Shown here piece after piece: positions 8,274-16,836 of a DNA stretch of 43,352 bases. Every line of letters begins with the position of its first letter. The stretch's first letter is position 1. Both the position numbers and the translations under genes were made by a program. Location: contig DASTSN010000057.1 of NCBI GenBank assembly GCA_035760665.1, positions 1 through 43,352 of the forward strand, in the 5' to 3' direction. This stretch comes from DASTSN01 sp035760665. GTDB lineage: Bacteria > Bacteroidota > Bacteroidia > Chitinophagales > Chitinophagaceae. The notes beneath the pieces were generated by a model. That model saw only the letters and a program-made list of their open reading frames with translations. It was not told the DNA's origin and made no database searches.

Positions 8274-10493
8274 ATGGAAAGAAATAAACGATTATTGATC
8301 GTAGCAAACCGGCTTCCTTTCCAGGAAGCAGAAAAAGGAAAGAAAAAGGTTTTTCGGCAAAGCAGTGGCGGACTTGTTTCTGCTATCAAAAGTTATTTTG
8401 AAAACAATTCAGCAAACCAGTTTGCAGAAAAACTCTGGATTGGCATTGCCGATTTTCGTCACGACCAGTGGGAGAAATCAGAGGAGACATTGCAGCAGGC
8501 ATCCGATTTTACACTCCACCCGATTTTTGTAAACGATAAATTATATGATGCATACTATAATGGATTCTCCAATTCGGTGGTTTGGCCGTTATTCCATTAT
8601 TTTCCCACCTATGCAAGCTTTCCGACTGAATATTTTGAGGCCTATAAAAAAGTAAACGAACTCTTTGCAGAAAAAATCGCAGCCATTGCATCGGCCGATG
8701 ACGTTGTATGGATTCATGACTACCATTTGTTCCTGCTGCCGGGCTTACTCAGGAAGCTGCGTCCCGAGTTAACAATTGGTTTCTTTTTGCACATTCCATT
8801 TCCTCACTTCGAAATCTTCCGGCAAATCCCCCGGCAGTGGCGGCGGGAAATGCTGGAGGGATTACTGGGAGCAGATCTCATCGGCTTTCACACTATCGAA
8901 TACCGCCGCTATTTCCTGGAAGCAGTGCAAATGATCTTCAATGCAGAAAACGAATTTGGCCAAATCTATTTCCGGGATCGTGTTATTACGGCTGACCTGT
9001 TCCCGATTGGTATCGACACGGACAAATTCAAAAACGCAGCCGGCAATGATAATGTGATCGATTTAAAAAATGACATCCGAAAAAATTTCCCGGAGCAAAA
9101 ATTAATTTTTTCACTGGACCGTCTCGATTATACCAAAGGCGTATTGCAAAGGCTGAGCGGATACAGGCGATTCCTGGAAGAACACAAAGAGTGGCACGGT
9201 AAAGTGATCATGCTGCTAAACGTCATCCCCTCCCGCGACAAAATCTCCAAGTACAGCGAACGAAAGAAAATGATTGAAGAACGGGTCAGTAGCATCAATG
9301 GAAAATTTTCCAATTACAAATGGCAACCGATTGTATACTTCTACCGGCACCTTGACTTTGATAACCTGGCGGCCTTTTACCAGGTTGCCGACGTGGCCCT
9401 CATCACCCCGCTTCGTGATGGAATGAACCTGGTGGCAAAAGAATATGTAGCCAGCCGCACTGCCGGCAACGGGGTCCTGATTCTTAGCGAACTGGCCGGC
9501 GCCTCCAACGAATTAAGTGAAGCCCTGCTGGTCAACCCCTTCGACGAAACGGAAGTGGCTGAGGCAATCTATCAGTCGCTCAACCTGCCGGCAGAAGAGC
9601 AACGGGAAAATATGCGGCTGATGCAGGCACGGCTGGATGACTACAATGTTCAGCGCTGGGTCGAAGATTTTCTGCAACAACTGGAAAAAGCTAAACAGGT
9701 ACAGCAGCAAAAAAATACCCTGTTGCTCGACCAGGCAAACTGTGCTGTGATTTTACAAAAAATGAAAGCAGCTGAAAAACGACTTTTTTTCTTTGACTAC
9801 GATGGAACGTTAATGCCATTTGCACGGCATCCCCTACTGGCTGCTCCAGAACAGCCTATTTTACAAATACTCCAGACCCTTTCTGCCAGACCGGGAAACG
9901 AGCTGGTGATCATTAGTGGCAGGGACCGCCACACACTGGACCAATGGCTGGGCAGCCTACCGGTTACGATTGTGGCAGAGCATGGTGCCATTGTTAAATA
10001 TCCCGGTAAAGGGTGGCAAGCTTTGACCACTGTTGACAACGAATGGAAAAAAGACATCCTGCCCACGCTCGAATTATTTGCCAAACGCTCCCATGGCTCT
10101 TTCATTGAGCAAAAAGAACACTCGATTGCCTGGCATTACCGCAACATGGAAAAACAACTTGGCTTTTCCCGGTCTCGCGAACTTTTACAAAACCTTACTT
10201 CAATGCTCGCCAATACGGCTTTGCAAGTGCTCGACGGCAATAAAGTAATTGAAATCCGCAGCGCTAATTTCAACAAAGGAATGGTAGCCAAAACCATTTC
10301 GGCACAGCAACAGGCCGGCTTTATCCTTTGCATGGGCGACGACAAAACCGATGAGGACATGTTCACCGCCATGCAAACAACAGCCGTAACCATTAAAATC
10401 GGTAACGGGCAAACCGCCGCCAATTATACCATTCCGCAGCAACAGGAAGTACTCTCATTTTTAAAAAAGCTTATTAACGAAGACTGTAAATAA
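8274..10493 (+). CDS. otsA-otsB fusion: Bifunctional trehalose-6-phosphate synthase / trehalose-phosphatase
   Basis: A 739-residue fusion. Residues about 1-465 are a GT20 trehalose-6-phosphate synthase that joins UDP-glucose (or another NDP-glucose) to glucose-6-phosphate. Diagnostic stretches are SSGGLVSAIKSYF, WIHDYHLFLLPGLLR, FFLHIPFPHFEIFR and the acceptor-site region TPLRDGMNLVAKEY. Residues about 500-735 are a HAD-type trehalose-6-phosphate phosphatase with nucleophile Asp508 and Asp510 (FFDYDGTL), IISGRD and GDDKTDEDMF. Together they make trehalose, a compatible solute. The GH15 gene follows after 6 bp. Such fusions are known in Bacteroidota and yeast Tps proteins; both catalytic signatures look intact. 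Confidence 0.95.
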   Translation: MERNKRLLIVANRLPFQEAEKGKKKVFRQSSGGLVSAIKSYFENNSANQFAEKLWIGIADFRHDQWEKSEETLQQASDFTLHPIFVNDKLYDAYYNGFSNSVVWPLFHYFPTYASFPTEYFEAYKKVNELFAEKIAAIASADDVVWIHDYHLFLLPGLLRKLRPELTIGFFLHIPFPHFEIFRQIPRQWRREMLEGLLGADLIGFHTIEYRRYFLEAVQMIFNAENEFGQIYFRDRVITADLFPIGIDTDKFKNAAGNDNVIDLKNDIRKNFPEQKLIFSLDRLDYTKGVLQRLSGYRRFLEEHKEWHGKVIMLLNVIPSRDKISKYSERKKMIEERVSSINGKFSNYKWQPIVYFYRHLDFDNLAAFYQVADVALITPLRDGMNLVAKEYVASRTAGNGVLILSELAGASNELSEALLVNPFDETEVAEAIYQSLNLPAEEQRENMRLMQARLDDYNVQRWVEDFLQQLEKAKQVQQQKNTLLLDQANCAVILQKMKAAEKRLFFFDYDGTLMPFARHPLLAAPEQPILQILQTLSARPGNELVIISGRDRHTLDQWLGSLPVTIVAEHGAIVKYPGKGWQALTTVDNEWKKDILPTLELFAKRSHGSFIEQKEHSIAWHYRNMEKQLGFSRSRELLQNLTSMLANTALQVLDGNKVIEIRSANFNKGMVAKTISAQQQAGFILCMGDDKTDEDMFTAMQTTAVTIKIGNGQTAANYTIPQQQEVLSFLKKLINEDCK

Positions 10494-10499
10494 CGAACT

Positions 10500-12278
10500 A
10501 TGCATAAATATAATCTTGGCATCATTGGCAACTGCTCGTACATGGCCTATATCGATACAGATGCAGACGTAAAATGGATGTGCCTTCCAAAATTTGACAG
10601 CAGTTTTATTTTTGGCAGCCTATTGGATGAAAAGAAAGGCGGCCGCTTTTGCATAAAGCCTGCCGGCGCTTACCAGAGCAAACAATATTACCTGCCGAAC
10701 ACCAATGTTCTTAGTACAGAATTTCAGTGTGCAAAGGGAAAATTCCGGGTCATTGATTTTGCGCCCCGCTTTATGCAATACGAGCGGTTTTTCCGACCGC
10801 TGATGCTGATGCGTAAAATTGAATGCCTGGAAGGAACGCCGGAAATCGTGGTGGACTGTTCGCCCCGCGGTGATTACGGGCAAACAATTCCTGAAGAAGT
10901 GGCAGGCAGTAATCATATCAGGTACCTAAACCTTTCGAGCCAGGTACGTCTCACTACCGACATACCACTCAACTATATCCTGGAGAAAAAAAGTTTTATC
11001 CTGAACAGGAACTGTTACCTAGTTTTCACCTATGGGGAACCGTTAGAAGCCCCGTTACAGGAAACCACGGAACGATTCCTCTACTATACCATTTCGTACT
11101 GGGAAAAATGGATCAAAAGCTCTTATCTGCCGGATGTTTACCAGCAACAGGTCATCCGATCTGCCCTCACGCTGAAACTGCACCAGTATGAAAACACCGG
11201 TGGTATCATTGCCGCCGGCACCACCAGCTTACCGGAATCGCCAGGCAGCGGCCGCACATGGGATTACCGCTACTGCTGGCTGCGCGACTCTTACTACACA
11301 CTGCAAGCCTTTAACGTGATCGGGCACTTTGACGAGCTCGAAAAATATTTTCAATTCATACAAAACTTGTTACTGAACGGCTCACTGACGCTGCAACCTC
11401 TCTATTCCATTACCGGTGAAAAAAAGCTGACGGAACAGGAAATTCCACTGGAAGGCTATTTGCATAACCAACCTGTACGCACGGGTAATGAAGCCTACAG
11501 CCAGTTGCAAAATGATGTGTATGGGCAGGTGCTGCTGAGCTTATTGCCCCTGATCCTGGACCAGCGCCTGGTAGTTTACAACAAATCGCACGAGGAATAC
11601 AAAGATATTGTCAGGCGGCTCCTGCAGCAAATTGAAAACACACTTACCCAACCCGATGCCGGTATCTGGGAATTCAGGAACAGCCTGCAGCAAAACTGTT
11701 ACACACTGCTCTTTCACTGGGCCGGCGGAAAAGCGGCTGCCAAATTCGGGGCATTGATCAAGGATGCGGAAATGACAGCCAAAGCCCTCTCTGTTACCGA
11801 ACGGGCTGCAGCCCTGCTGGAGCAATGCTATAACAAAACGGAAAAGGCCTACATGCAGGCCATCGGTTCACCGCATCTTGATGCCAGTACGCTGAAGCTG
11901 ATTACCATGCAGTACCTGCAGCCTGGCAGCGAAAAAGCAAAAGACCAGCTGGCAGCCATCGAAAAAAAACTGGTATCGGCCAACGGTCTCCTGTACCGTT
12001 ACAGGCATGCTGATGATTTTGGCAAACCCGATAGTACCTTTTTGATTTGCTCATTCTGGTATGCTGAAGCACTGGCCTATGTGGGCCGGCTGGATGATGC
12101 ACAGGAAATGTTTGAACGGATTCTTTCGTGCAGCAATCACCTGGGGTTGTTCAGCGAAGACATCAGTGAAGACGGCTCACAATGGGGCAATTTCCCGCAA
12201 ACCTACAGTCATGTAGGACTGATCAATACTGCCTTCCGGATTTCCCGTTTGATTAATAAACCCTTGTATTTACTATAA
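10500..12278 (+). CDS. Glycoside hydrolase family 15 protein (glucoamylase/trehalase-like)
   Basis: A 592-residue cytoplasmic protein without signal peptide. The N-terminal beta-sandwich region (about 1-205) precedes an (alpha/alpha)6 barrel carrying the GH15 signatures GRTWDYRYCWLRDSYY, DAGIWEFRN with probable general acid Glu391, and the C-terminal GNFPQTYSHVGLINTA. Family members cleave alpha-glucosidic bonds in starch fragments, or trehalose in the mycobacterial and archaeal branch. It begins 6 bp after the fused OtsA-OtsB gene, so co-expression is nearly certain. The context suggests a trehalase or trehalose-turnover role, but sequence alone does not separate this from glucan hydrolysis. 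Confidence 0.88.
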   Translation: MHKYNLGIIGNCSYMAYIDTDADVKWMCLPKFDSSFIFGSLLDEKKGGRFCIKPAGAYQSKQYYLPNTNVLSTEFQCAKGKFRVIDFAPRFMQYERFFRPLMLMRKIECLEGTPEIVVDCSPRGDYGQTIPEEVAGSNHIRYLNLSSQVRLTTDIPLNYILEKKSFILNRNCYLVFTYGEPLEAPLQETTERFLYYTISYWEKWIKSSYLPDVYQQQVIRSALTLKLHQYENTGGIIAAGTTSLPESPGSGRTWDYRYCWLRDSYYTLQAFNVIGHFDELEKYFQFIQNLLLNGSLTLQPLYSITGEKKLTEQEIPLEGYLHNQPVRTGNEAYSQLQNDVYGQVLLSLLPLILDQRLVVYNKSHEEYKDIVRRLLQQIENTLTQPDAGIWEFRNSLQQNCYTLLFHWAGGKAAAKFGALIKDAEMTAKALSVTERAAALLEQCYNKTEKAYMQAIGSPHLDASTLKLITMQYLQPGSEKAKDQLAAIEKKLVSANGLLYRYRHADDFGKPDSTFLICSFWYAEALAYVGRLDDAQEMFERILSCSNHLGLFSEDISEDGSQWGNFPQTYSHVGLINTAFRISRLINKPLYLL

Positions 12279-12610
12279 AAATGTAACAACCCGGCGTAGT
12301 TTGATAAAAATCGGCTGTATCTTACTACATGCAAGCTTACCGATTCTTTGCACTGGATTCGTTTATCCTTACTCAGCTGAAACCGAACGGAGGTAACTTG
12401 TAGCTACCTTCTACAAACAATCGAGAAGTGCTGTTTTTTGTACTATTAATTTAACTTTTCGCTGAAATAAATTGAATCAAATAGAAGTTTGATCTTTTGA
12501 CTTAGGCCAGTTGAAGGGTGGGTAGAATTACTAAATACCCAAATATGACCGGCTCTTCAGCCGAAAATAAATCATTTGCAAGAGAATAGTGCGAAAAGGA
12601 ACCGTCGTGA
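12279..12610. other. Convergent intergenic region with several inverted repeats, no confident gene
   Basis: 332 bp between the 3' ends of the GH15 gene and the PAS histidine kinase. It contains a TTGTAG-N7-CTACAA dyad (12398-12416), a GGGTA/TACCC inverted repeat (12520-12540) and a small CGGCT-CTTC-AGCCG hairpin (12550-12563). None has the T run of a clear terminator. A 24-codon frame from ATG 12329 to TAG 12403 is open but has no further support. Confidence 0.5.
12398..12416. promoter_or_regulatory. TTGTAG/CTACAA dyad (possible LuxR-type regulator site)
   Basis: TTGTAG at 12398-12403 and CTACAA at 12411-12416 are separated by 7 bp. Similar dyads occur in two gaps within the neighbouring regulator cluster. 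FixJ/NarL-type regulators bind such dyads (family knowledge). Here it lies downstream of both adjacent genes, so what it would control is unclear. Confidence 0.3.
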
Positions 12611-14806
12611 TTATTTCAGCGGCATCATCACCGTCAGCACACAGCCTTTACCGGGTGCCGTTTCCAGGTCAACAGTTCCGTGATAAAAACGTGCCCGCTC
12701 ATAAATATTGGAAAGCCCGATGCCGCGACCCGTTTGCCTGGGATCAAAGCCGCGGCCGTTATCGGCAACCACCAGTGTAATCATTTCGCTGCGGCAATAC
12801 AGGCGAATATCCGCATCGGTTGCCTGGCTGTATTTCAGTATGTTTTTCAGTTGCTCCTGCACAATCCTGAACAGGGTGATGGTTTTACCGGAACTGAGCA
12901 GTTCGGTTTCACATTCATGGAAAAACTGTATGCGGATGGCATTGGTGAAATGAATATCATCCACCAGCGCCTGTATACTTTGTATCAGCCCTTTGCCTTT
13001 TAACTGGGGAGCCACCATTTCTTTTGACAGCTTGCGGATTTCTTCAATCGCCATGTTCAGGTAAGCAGCCCCCTTATCGCGTATCTCCCTTTGTTCTTTT
13101 CCACGGGTTTTCAGTAGGTCAATAAATAACTTGGCTGCCGAGAGAATTTGGTTGACATTATCGTGCAGTTCGTACGCAATCTTGGTGCGTTCCTGCTCCT
13201 GCACGCTGATCATGATTTCAGAAATCTCTTTTTGCCGCTGCTTTTTTTCTTCCAGTAATTTTTCCTGTAGCTCCCTGATTTCAGAAACATCGTGCAGGGT
13301 ACCGATCATTTTGACCGGCAGGCCATTTTCATACACCACAAAGCCTTTGTCGTGAATTTGCTTATAGATACCGTCGGCACATTTAAAACGGTATTCGTCT
13401 TCCCAGGAATGCAGGGCGTTGTCCGTAACGTCTTTTACTTTATCGCTTACACGATCACGATCTTCGGGATGGATGCGTCGGAACCACCAGGCCAGGCCCT
13501 GTGAATCGTACTGCTGGTAGCCGATCATTTCCATCAGCTTTTCGTTGCGGAAAATATGACCCGTACGCATATCCCACTCCCAAACGGCATCCGAGGTGGC
13601 ACGGGTCAGCAGCAGCAGTCGGTCATGCGCTTCACGGAGTTCTTTTTCCACCGCATATTTTTCAGCCAGGTTAATCGCATGCCCGCCAATCATTTTTTTC
13701 CCCGTTAAACCTTCAATGGGAAAAATATTAACGTGAAACATAAAGGTCGATCCGTCGGCCAGTTCCATCTCCTGCAGGGTATTGATCGCCTTGCCGGTGG
13801 CCAGCACATCTTTATGCTTTTTATACAGCGCATTAATCACGCTCTTGGGCAGGTACGGCACAATGGCCTGGTCCATTACGGAGTCTTGTAAATGAAAATG
13901 ATCGCGGAATGCCTGGTTGGCAAATACCAGTTTTTCTTCTTCATCAATCACCCAGGCAAGGTTGGGTGAATGCTTCATAAACGAGTGAAACAAAGCCTCC
14001 TGCTCCTTCATTTTGGAAGCCAGCCTGTGCTGTTGGGTTACGTCTACAACACTGGATACAACGGAAAAAGGCAGTTGATCGCCGGGATTGAATAATGGTT
14101 TGGATTTCACCGACACCAGCCGCTCCGGACTGGCGTGATAGTGAATCCGCAAGATACCGTCCTGCACAACTCCCGAGCGGAGCGCTTTCATAAACGGTGT
14201 TTCTTCAAAGGCAATATCACGGCCTTCTTCCGTTGTAATCTTCCAGGCGGTTTTCCATAGGTTTTTAATATTTTGTAACTGGCGAATCCTGTCGGTAGTA
14301 GTACCCAGAATATCTGCTGCTCTTTCATTCATGGAGATAATTTCTCCGGCAGCATCCTGGATAAAAACACCCTCATTCATACTCTCGATTACCAGCTGGT
14401 ATTGCTCAACGCCCGAATGTTGATGCGGGTTTTTATGATCCGTTGTTTCTTTTTCGGTTCCCACGCACAGAAAAACCGCTTTGTCAGCGATCGTATGCGA
14501 AAGACCATAAACCTGCCAGCGCAGCGGATGATAATACCCATTTTTTACATGCAGCTCAATGCTGTATGGACTGCCCTGGTTTTTACAGGTGCGGATTCCA
14601 TTTTGCAGGCTTTCATAATCGGACGGGTGTACAAGGTCAAAAATATTTCGCTGGTCGTAGCGGGATGAGGGCATGTGCAGGAGCCGCTGCAGCCGGGCGT
14701 TCGCCGAATGAATCGTCCCTTCCTCATCAATAATGGCCAGCAGGAGACCGGATTGTATCTCGGTGGCTTGGATGATGGTTTTAATTTCCTGCAAGGATGT
14801 TTTCAT
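12611..14806 (-). CDS. Soluble multi-PAS sensor histidine kinase (HisKA_3 type)
   Basis: A 731-residue protein without a signal peptide or membrane span, so a cytoplasmic sensor. Four PAS-like domains lie at about 5-120, 135-255, 270-385 and 395-505. A coiled linker then leads to a HisKA_3 domain with phospho-acceptor His548 in YELHDNVNQI and an HATPase_c domain ending near 730 with DNGRGFDPRQTGRGIGLSNI. This is the NarX/DesK-type core that normally phosphorylates LuxR-type regulators. The receiver-only gene lies 4 bp upstream and is cotranscribed; two LuxR-type regulators are further upstream. The fourth PAS resembles the PAS_3 fold (WEWDMRTGHIFRN and RIHPEDRDRV). The signal is unknown. Confidence 0.9.
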   Translation of the reverse strand: MKTSLQEIKTIIQATEIQSGLLLAIIDEEGTIHSANARLQRLLHMPSSRYDQRNIFDLVHPSDYESLQNGIRTCKNQGSPYSIELHVKNGYYHPLRWQVYGLSHTIADKAVFLCVGTEKETTDHKNPHQHSGVEQYQLVIESMNEGVFIQDAAGEIISMNERAADILGTTTDRIRQLQNIKNLWKTAWKITTEEGRDIAFEETPFMKALRSGVVQDGILRIHYHASPERLVSVKSKPLFNPGDQLPFSVVSSVVDVTQQHRLASKMKEQEALFHSFMKHSPNLAWVIDEEEKLVFANQAFRDHFHLQDSVMDQAIVPYLPKSVINALYKKHKDVLATGKAINTLQEMELADGSTFMFHVNIFPIEGLTGKKMIGGHAINLAEKYAVEKELREAHDRLLLLTRATSDAVWEWDMRTGHIFRNEKLMEMIGYQQYDSQGLAWWFRRIHPEDRDRVSDKVKDVTDNALHSWEDEYRFKCADGIYKQIHDKGFVVYENGLPVKMIGTLHDVSEIRELQEKLLEEKKQRQKEISEIMISVQEQERTKIAYELHDNVNQILSAAKLFIDLLKTRGKEQREIRDKGAAYLNMAIEEIRKLSKEMVAPQLKGKGLIQSIQALVDDIHFTNAIRIQFFHECETELLSSGKTITLFRIVQEQLKNILKYSQATDADIRLYCRSEMITLVVADNGRGFDPRQTGRGIGLSNIYERARFYHGTVDLETAPGKGCVLTVMMPLK

Positions 14807-14810
14807 AGTA

Positions 14811-15212
14811 TCAGTTCCTCAAACCGTTTGTTGACAAAATGGGTGGATGCTCATTTTCTTTTAACTGGTGAATAATACCAGGTACCAGCGAAAAATCATT
14901 TGACTTATCCAGGAAATAGTCGGTGCCCAGTTCCCGGCAGCGATCACGATAGTAGTCATCTACATGATTGGTCAGCATTATGACAGCCGGGCGAATTCCT
15001 GATTTTCGTATCTGCTGTAACACTGCCAGCCCGTTTTTGCCGGGCAGGTTAATATCCAGCAGCACCACATCCGGCTGGCAGTTGTCCATGGCTGCCAGGG
15101 CGCCGTCGTAGTCAGAGGATATACAAATACCCTCCTGGATACCGCCATCGTGGAGCAACCGTACCAGGCGTTGAACAAAAGGAATATTATCGTCGACTAT
15201 CAGAACCTGCAC
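14811..15212 (-). CDS. Receiver-only response regulator
   Basis: A 133-residue CheY-like protein: acidic pair Asp7-Asp8, phospho-acceptor Asp53 in LLDINLPGKNG, then IMLTNH and a Lys in FLDKSNDF. It has no DNA-binding or enzymatic output domain. It is translated just before the multi-PAS kinase (4-bp gap), so it is probably that kinase's direct partner, acting as a phosphate sink, relay or feedback element. The 170-bp gap before it holds a perfect TTGTAGAA/TTCTACAA dyad. Confidence 0.9.
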   Translation of the reverse strand: MQVLIVDDNIPFVQRLVRLLHDGGIQEGICISSDYDGALAAMDNCQPDVVLLDINLPGKNGLAVLQQIRKSGIRPAVIMLTNHVDDYYRDRCRELGTDYFLDKSNDFSLVPGIIHQLKENEHPPILSTNGLRN

Positions 15213-15317
15213 GAATGGATTTTAAAGCTTCTTTTAACCCATGCAAATAAAGAGGGAAATTGGTGCTCCCGCAATAGAAAACACTGGCATTCTCTTGTAC
15301 TATAACATGATTGAAAA

Positions 15318-15337
15318 TTGTAGAATATCTTCTACAA
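15318..15337. promoter_or_regulatory. Perfect 8-bp inverted repeat TTGTAGAA-N4-TTCTACAA
   Basis: The arms at 15318-15325 and 15330-15337 are perfect complements around TATC. The site lies 106 bp upstream of the receiver-only gene that leads the kinase operon and 46 bp downstream of a LuxR-type regulator stop. A 20-bp two-fold site of this kind fits a dimeric FixJ/NarL-type regulator. Its arms are too close and its flanks too T-poor for a terminator. Confidence 0.5.
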
Positions 15338-15382
15338 AGGAGAGATTATTTGCATTGATATACACCGGTGAAGCATAGGTGA

Positions 15383-16012
15383 TCAGAAAAGATTGTTTTC
15401 CGCAGCATACAAAGTAAGTTCGGCATTGGTTTTCATGTTCATTTTAGCAAGAATCCTAACGCGGTACGTACTGATGGTTGTATTGCTCAAGGAAAGCTGC
15501 GCCGCTATTTCAGAAATTGATTGACCGGCAACGAGTAAACGAAACACTTCCATTTCCCGCTCACTCAGGGTTTCGTGCGGCAGTAGGGAGGCGCCATCGT
15601 ACGCGGCTGTATCCAGCTGACCGGCTAATGATGCGTTAATGTATATTTTACCGGCCAGAACCCGGTGTATGGCTTTCAGCAGCTCGTCCGATTCTGCATC
15701 TTTGCCAAGATACCCGTTGGCGCCGGCTTTGATAACTCGCACAGCATATTGATCTTCAGGATTGATGCTGAAAACGAGGATGGGAAGATGGTCCAGGCGA
15801 TCCCGCAACCGTTTTATCATATCAACGCCTCCGCCTTTGGGCATGTTCAGGTCAGAAATCAGCATATCCCAGTTGCCATTTGCTGCCTTATCCAGCAGCA
15901 TTTCGGCATCCCAGGCTTCATCAATATTTACAAAGGAAAACTCTTCTAAAAGAATTTTTCGCAAGCCCCGCCTAACGATTTCATGATCATCTGCAATAAG
16001 AATATTCAGCAT
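15383..16012 (-). CDS. LuxR/NarL-family response regulator
   Basis: A 209-residue regulator: receiver domain with Asp8-Asp9, phospho-acceptor Asp54 (ISDLNMPKGGG) and a conserved Lys in YLGKDAESDE, then a LuxR-type helix-turn-helix (about 145-205; LSEREMEVFRLLVAGQ, SISEIAAQLSLSNTTIST). It is the same length as its neighbour at 16172-16801 and aligns with it throughout, so the two are tandem paralogues. The 159-bp upstream gap has three dyads (16020-16163), suggesting separate control of this gene. Cognate kinases are probably one or both HisKA_3 kinases of this block. Confidence 0.92.
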   Translation of the reverse strand: MLNILIADDHEIVRRGLRKILLEEFSFVNIDEAWDAEMLLDKAANGNWDMLISDLNMPKGGGVDMIKRLRDRLDHLPILVFSINPEDQYAVRVIKAGANGYLGKDAESDELLKAIHRVLAGKIYINASLAGQLDTAAYDGASLLPHETLSEREMEVFRLLVAGQSISEIAAQLSLSNTTISTYRVRILAKMNMKTNAELTLYAAENNLF

Positions 16013-16019
16013 ATCTGTT

Positions 16020-16068
16020 CTCTGTTATCAAATACTGTTTCAATGAAAAATTATTTTGCATAACAGAG
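16020..16068 (-). promoter_or_regulatory. Leader inverted repeat (9-bp arms) just before the regulator start codon
   Basis: CTCTGTTAT at 16020-16028 is perfectly complementary to ATAACAGAG at 16060-16068, with a 31-bp A/T-rich interval. It ends 7 bp before the start codon (16012) of the downstream regulator, so it would sit in the 5' leader as a hairpin or act as a bipartite operator. No T run follows it. Confidence 0.35.
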
Positions 16069-16070
16069 TC

Positions 16071-16097
16071 TTAACCTGTCATTAATTGACTGGTTAA
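16071..16097. promoter_or_regulatory. 27-bp palindrome upstream of the LuxR-type regulator
   Basis: TTAACCTGTC (16071-16080) and GACTGGTTAA (16088-16097) are complementary at 9 of 10 positions around ATTAATT. It is 59 bp upstream of the start codon of the regulator at 15383-16012. The size and symmetry suit a dimeric regulator. Confidence 0.45.
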
Positions 16098-16145
16098 AAT
16101 AGAATGATGTCTCAACAGTGATTGTAGACTTTAGAAGTTAAGCTG

Positions 16146-16163
16146 TGTAGGAATTTTACTACA
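16146..16163. promoter_or_regulatory. TGTAG-N8-CTACA dyad
   Basis: TGTAG at 16146-16150 and CTACA at 16159-16163 have the same 8-bp spacing as the equivalent core of the dyad at 15318-15337. Another TTGTAG half-site lies at 16122-16127. The site is between the two LuxR-type regulator genes, about 135 bp upstream of the second one's start. Confidence 0.35.
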
Positions 16164-16171
16164 GGTTTTTA

Positions 16172-16801
16172 TCAGATGATATTCTTCTCAATGGCATAGC
16201 GGGTTAGTTCTGCATTGGATTTCATTCCCATTTTATCCATAATACGGGAACGGTACGTGCTGACAGTGGTAACGCTTAACATGAGTTGCTCAGCTATTTC
16301 GGAAACAGACTTGCCCGATGACAGCAGCTTAAATACATCAAATTCCCTGTCGGAGAGGCGTTCATGCGGCTGCTGGGCGCTGTCGTCTTTAAAAGCTTCT
16401 GCCAGTCGTTCTGCCACTGTGGGCGTGATGAATTTGCGGCCATTCAATACCGTTTGAATGGCACGGATCAGGTCTTCATGAATCGTGTCTTTTCCCAGGT
16501 AGCCAGATGCGCCCGCTTTTAACACCCGCAGGGCATACTGGTCTTCGGGATACATGCTCATGATGAGGACGGGCAAATGAGGAAAGGTTTGCTTGATTTG
16601 TTTCAGGGCATCAAAGCCGCTTCTGCCGGGCATATATAAATCACAAACCACCACATCCCATTCATCGCTCAGTGTTTTGGCCACCAGGCTTTCCGTATCC
16701 GACACTTCTTCAATCCTGGCAGAGGGATACTCTTCCAGTAACAGTTGCTTGATGCCTTTACGTACTATAGCGTGATCGTCTGCAATAAGAATCCTGATCA
16801 T
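16172..16801 (-). CDS. LuxR/NarL-family response regulator, partner of the CHASE3 kinase
   Basis: A 209-residue regulator with receiver Asp8-Asp9, phospho-acceptor Asp54 (VCDLYMPGRSG), Lys in YLGKDTIHED, and a LuxR-type helix-turn-helix near 145-205 (LSDREFDVFKLLSSGK, SVSEIAEQLMLSVTTVST). The start codon lies 35 bp after the stop of the CHASE3 kinase, so the two form a kinase-regulator pair on one transcript. It is a tandem paralogue of the next gene. Targets are not visible from sequence, but the dyads in the following gaps are candidates. Confidence 0.92.
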   Translation of the reverse strand: MIRILIADDHAIVRKGIKQLLLEEYPSARIEEVSDTESLVAKTLSDEWDVVVCDLYMPGRSGFDALKQIKQTFPHLPVLIMSMYPEDQYALRVLKAGASGYLGKDTIHEDLIRAIQTVLNGRKFITPTVAERLAEAFKDDSAQQPHERLSDREFDVFKLLSSGKSVSEIAEQLMLSVTTVSTYRSRIMDKMGMKSNAELTRYAIEKNII

Positions 16802-16836
16802 AAAATAAAATTGCCAGTCTGATTAGCTGAATATGG

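Noticed and set aside
12329..12403. 24-codon open frame in the convergent gap
   Set aside because: Too short, no consensus promoter or conserved pattern, and its stop codon overlaps a palindrome; kept only as a possibility.
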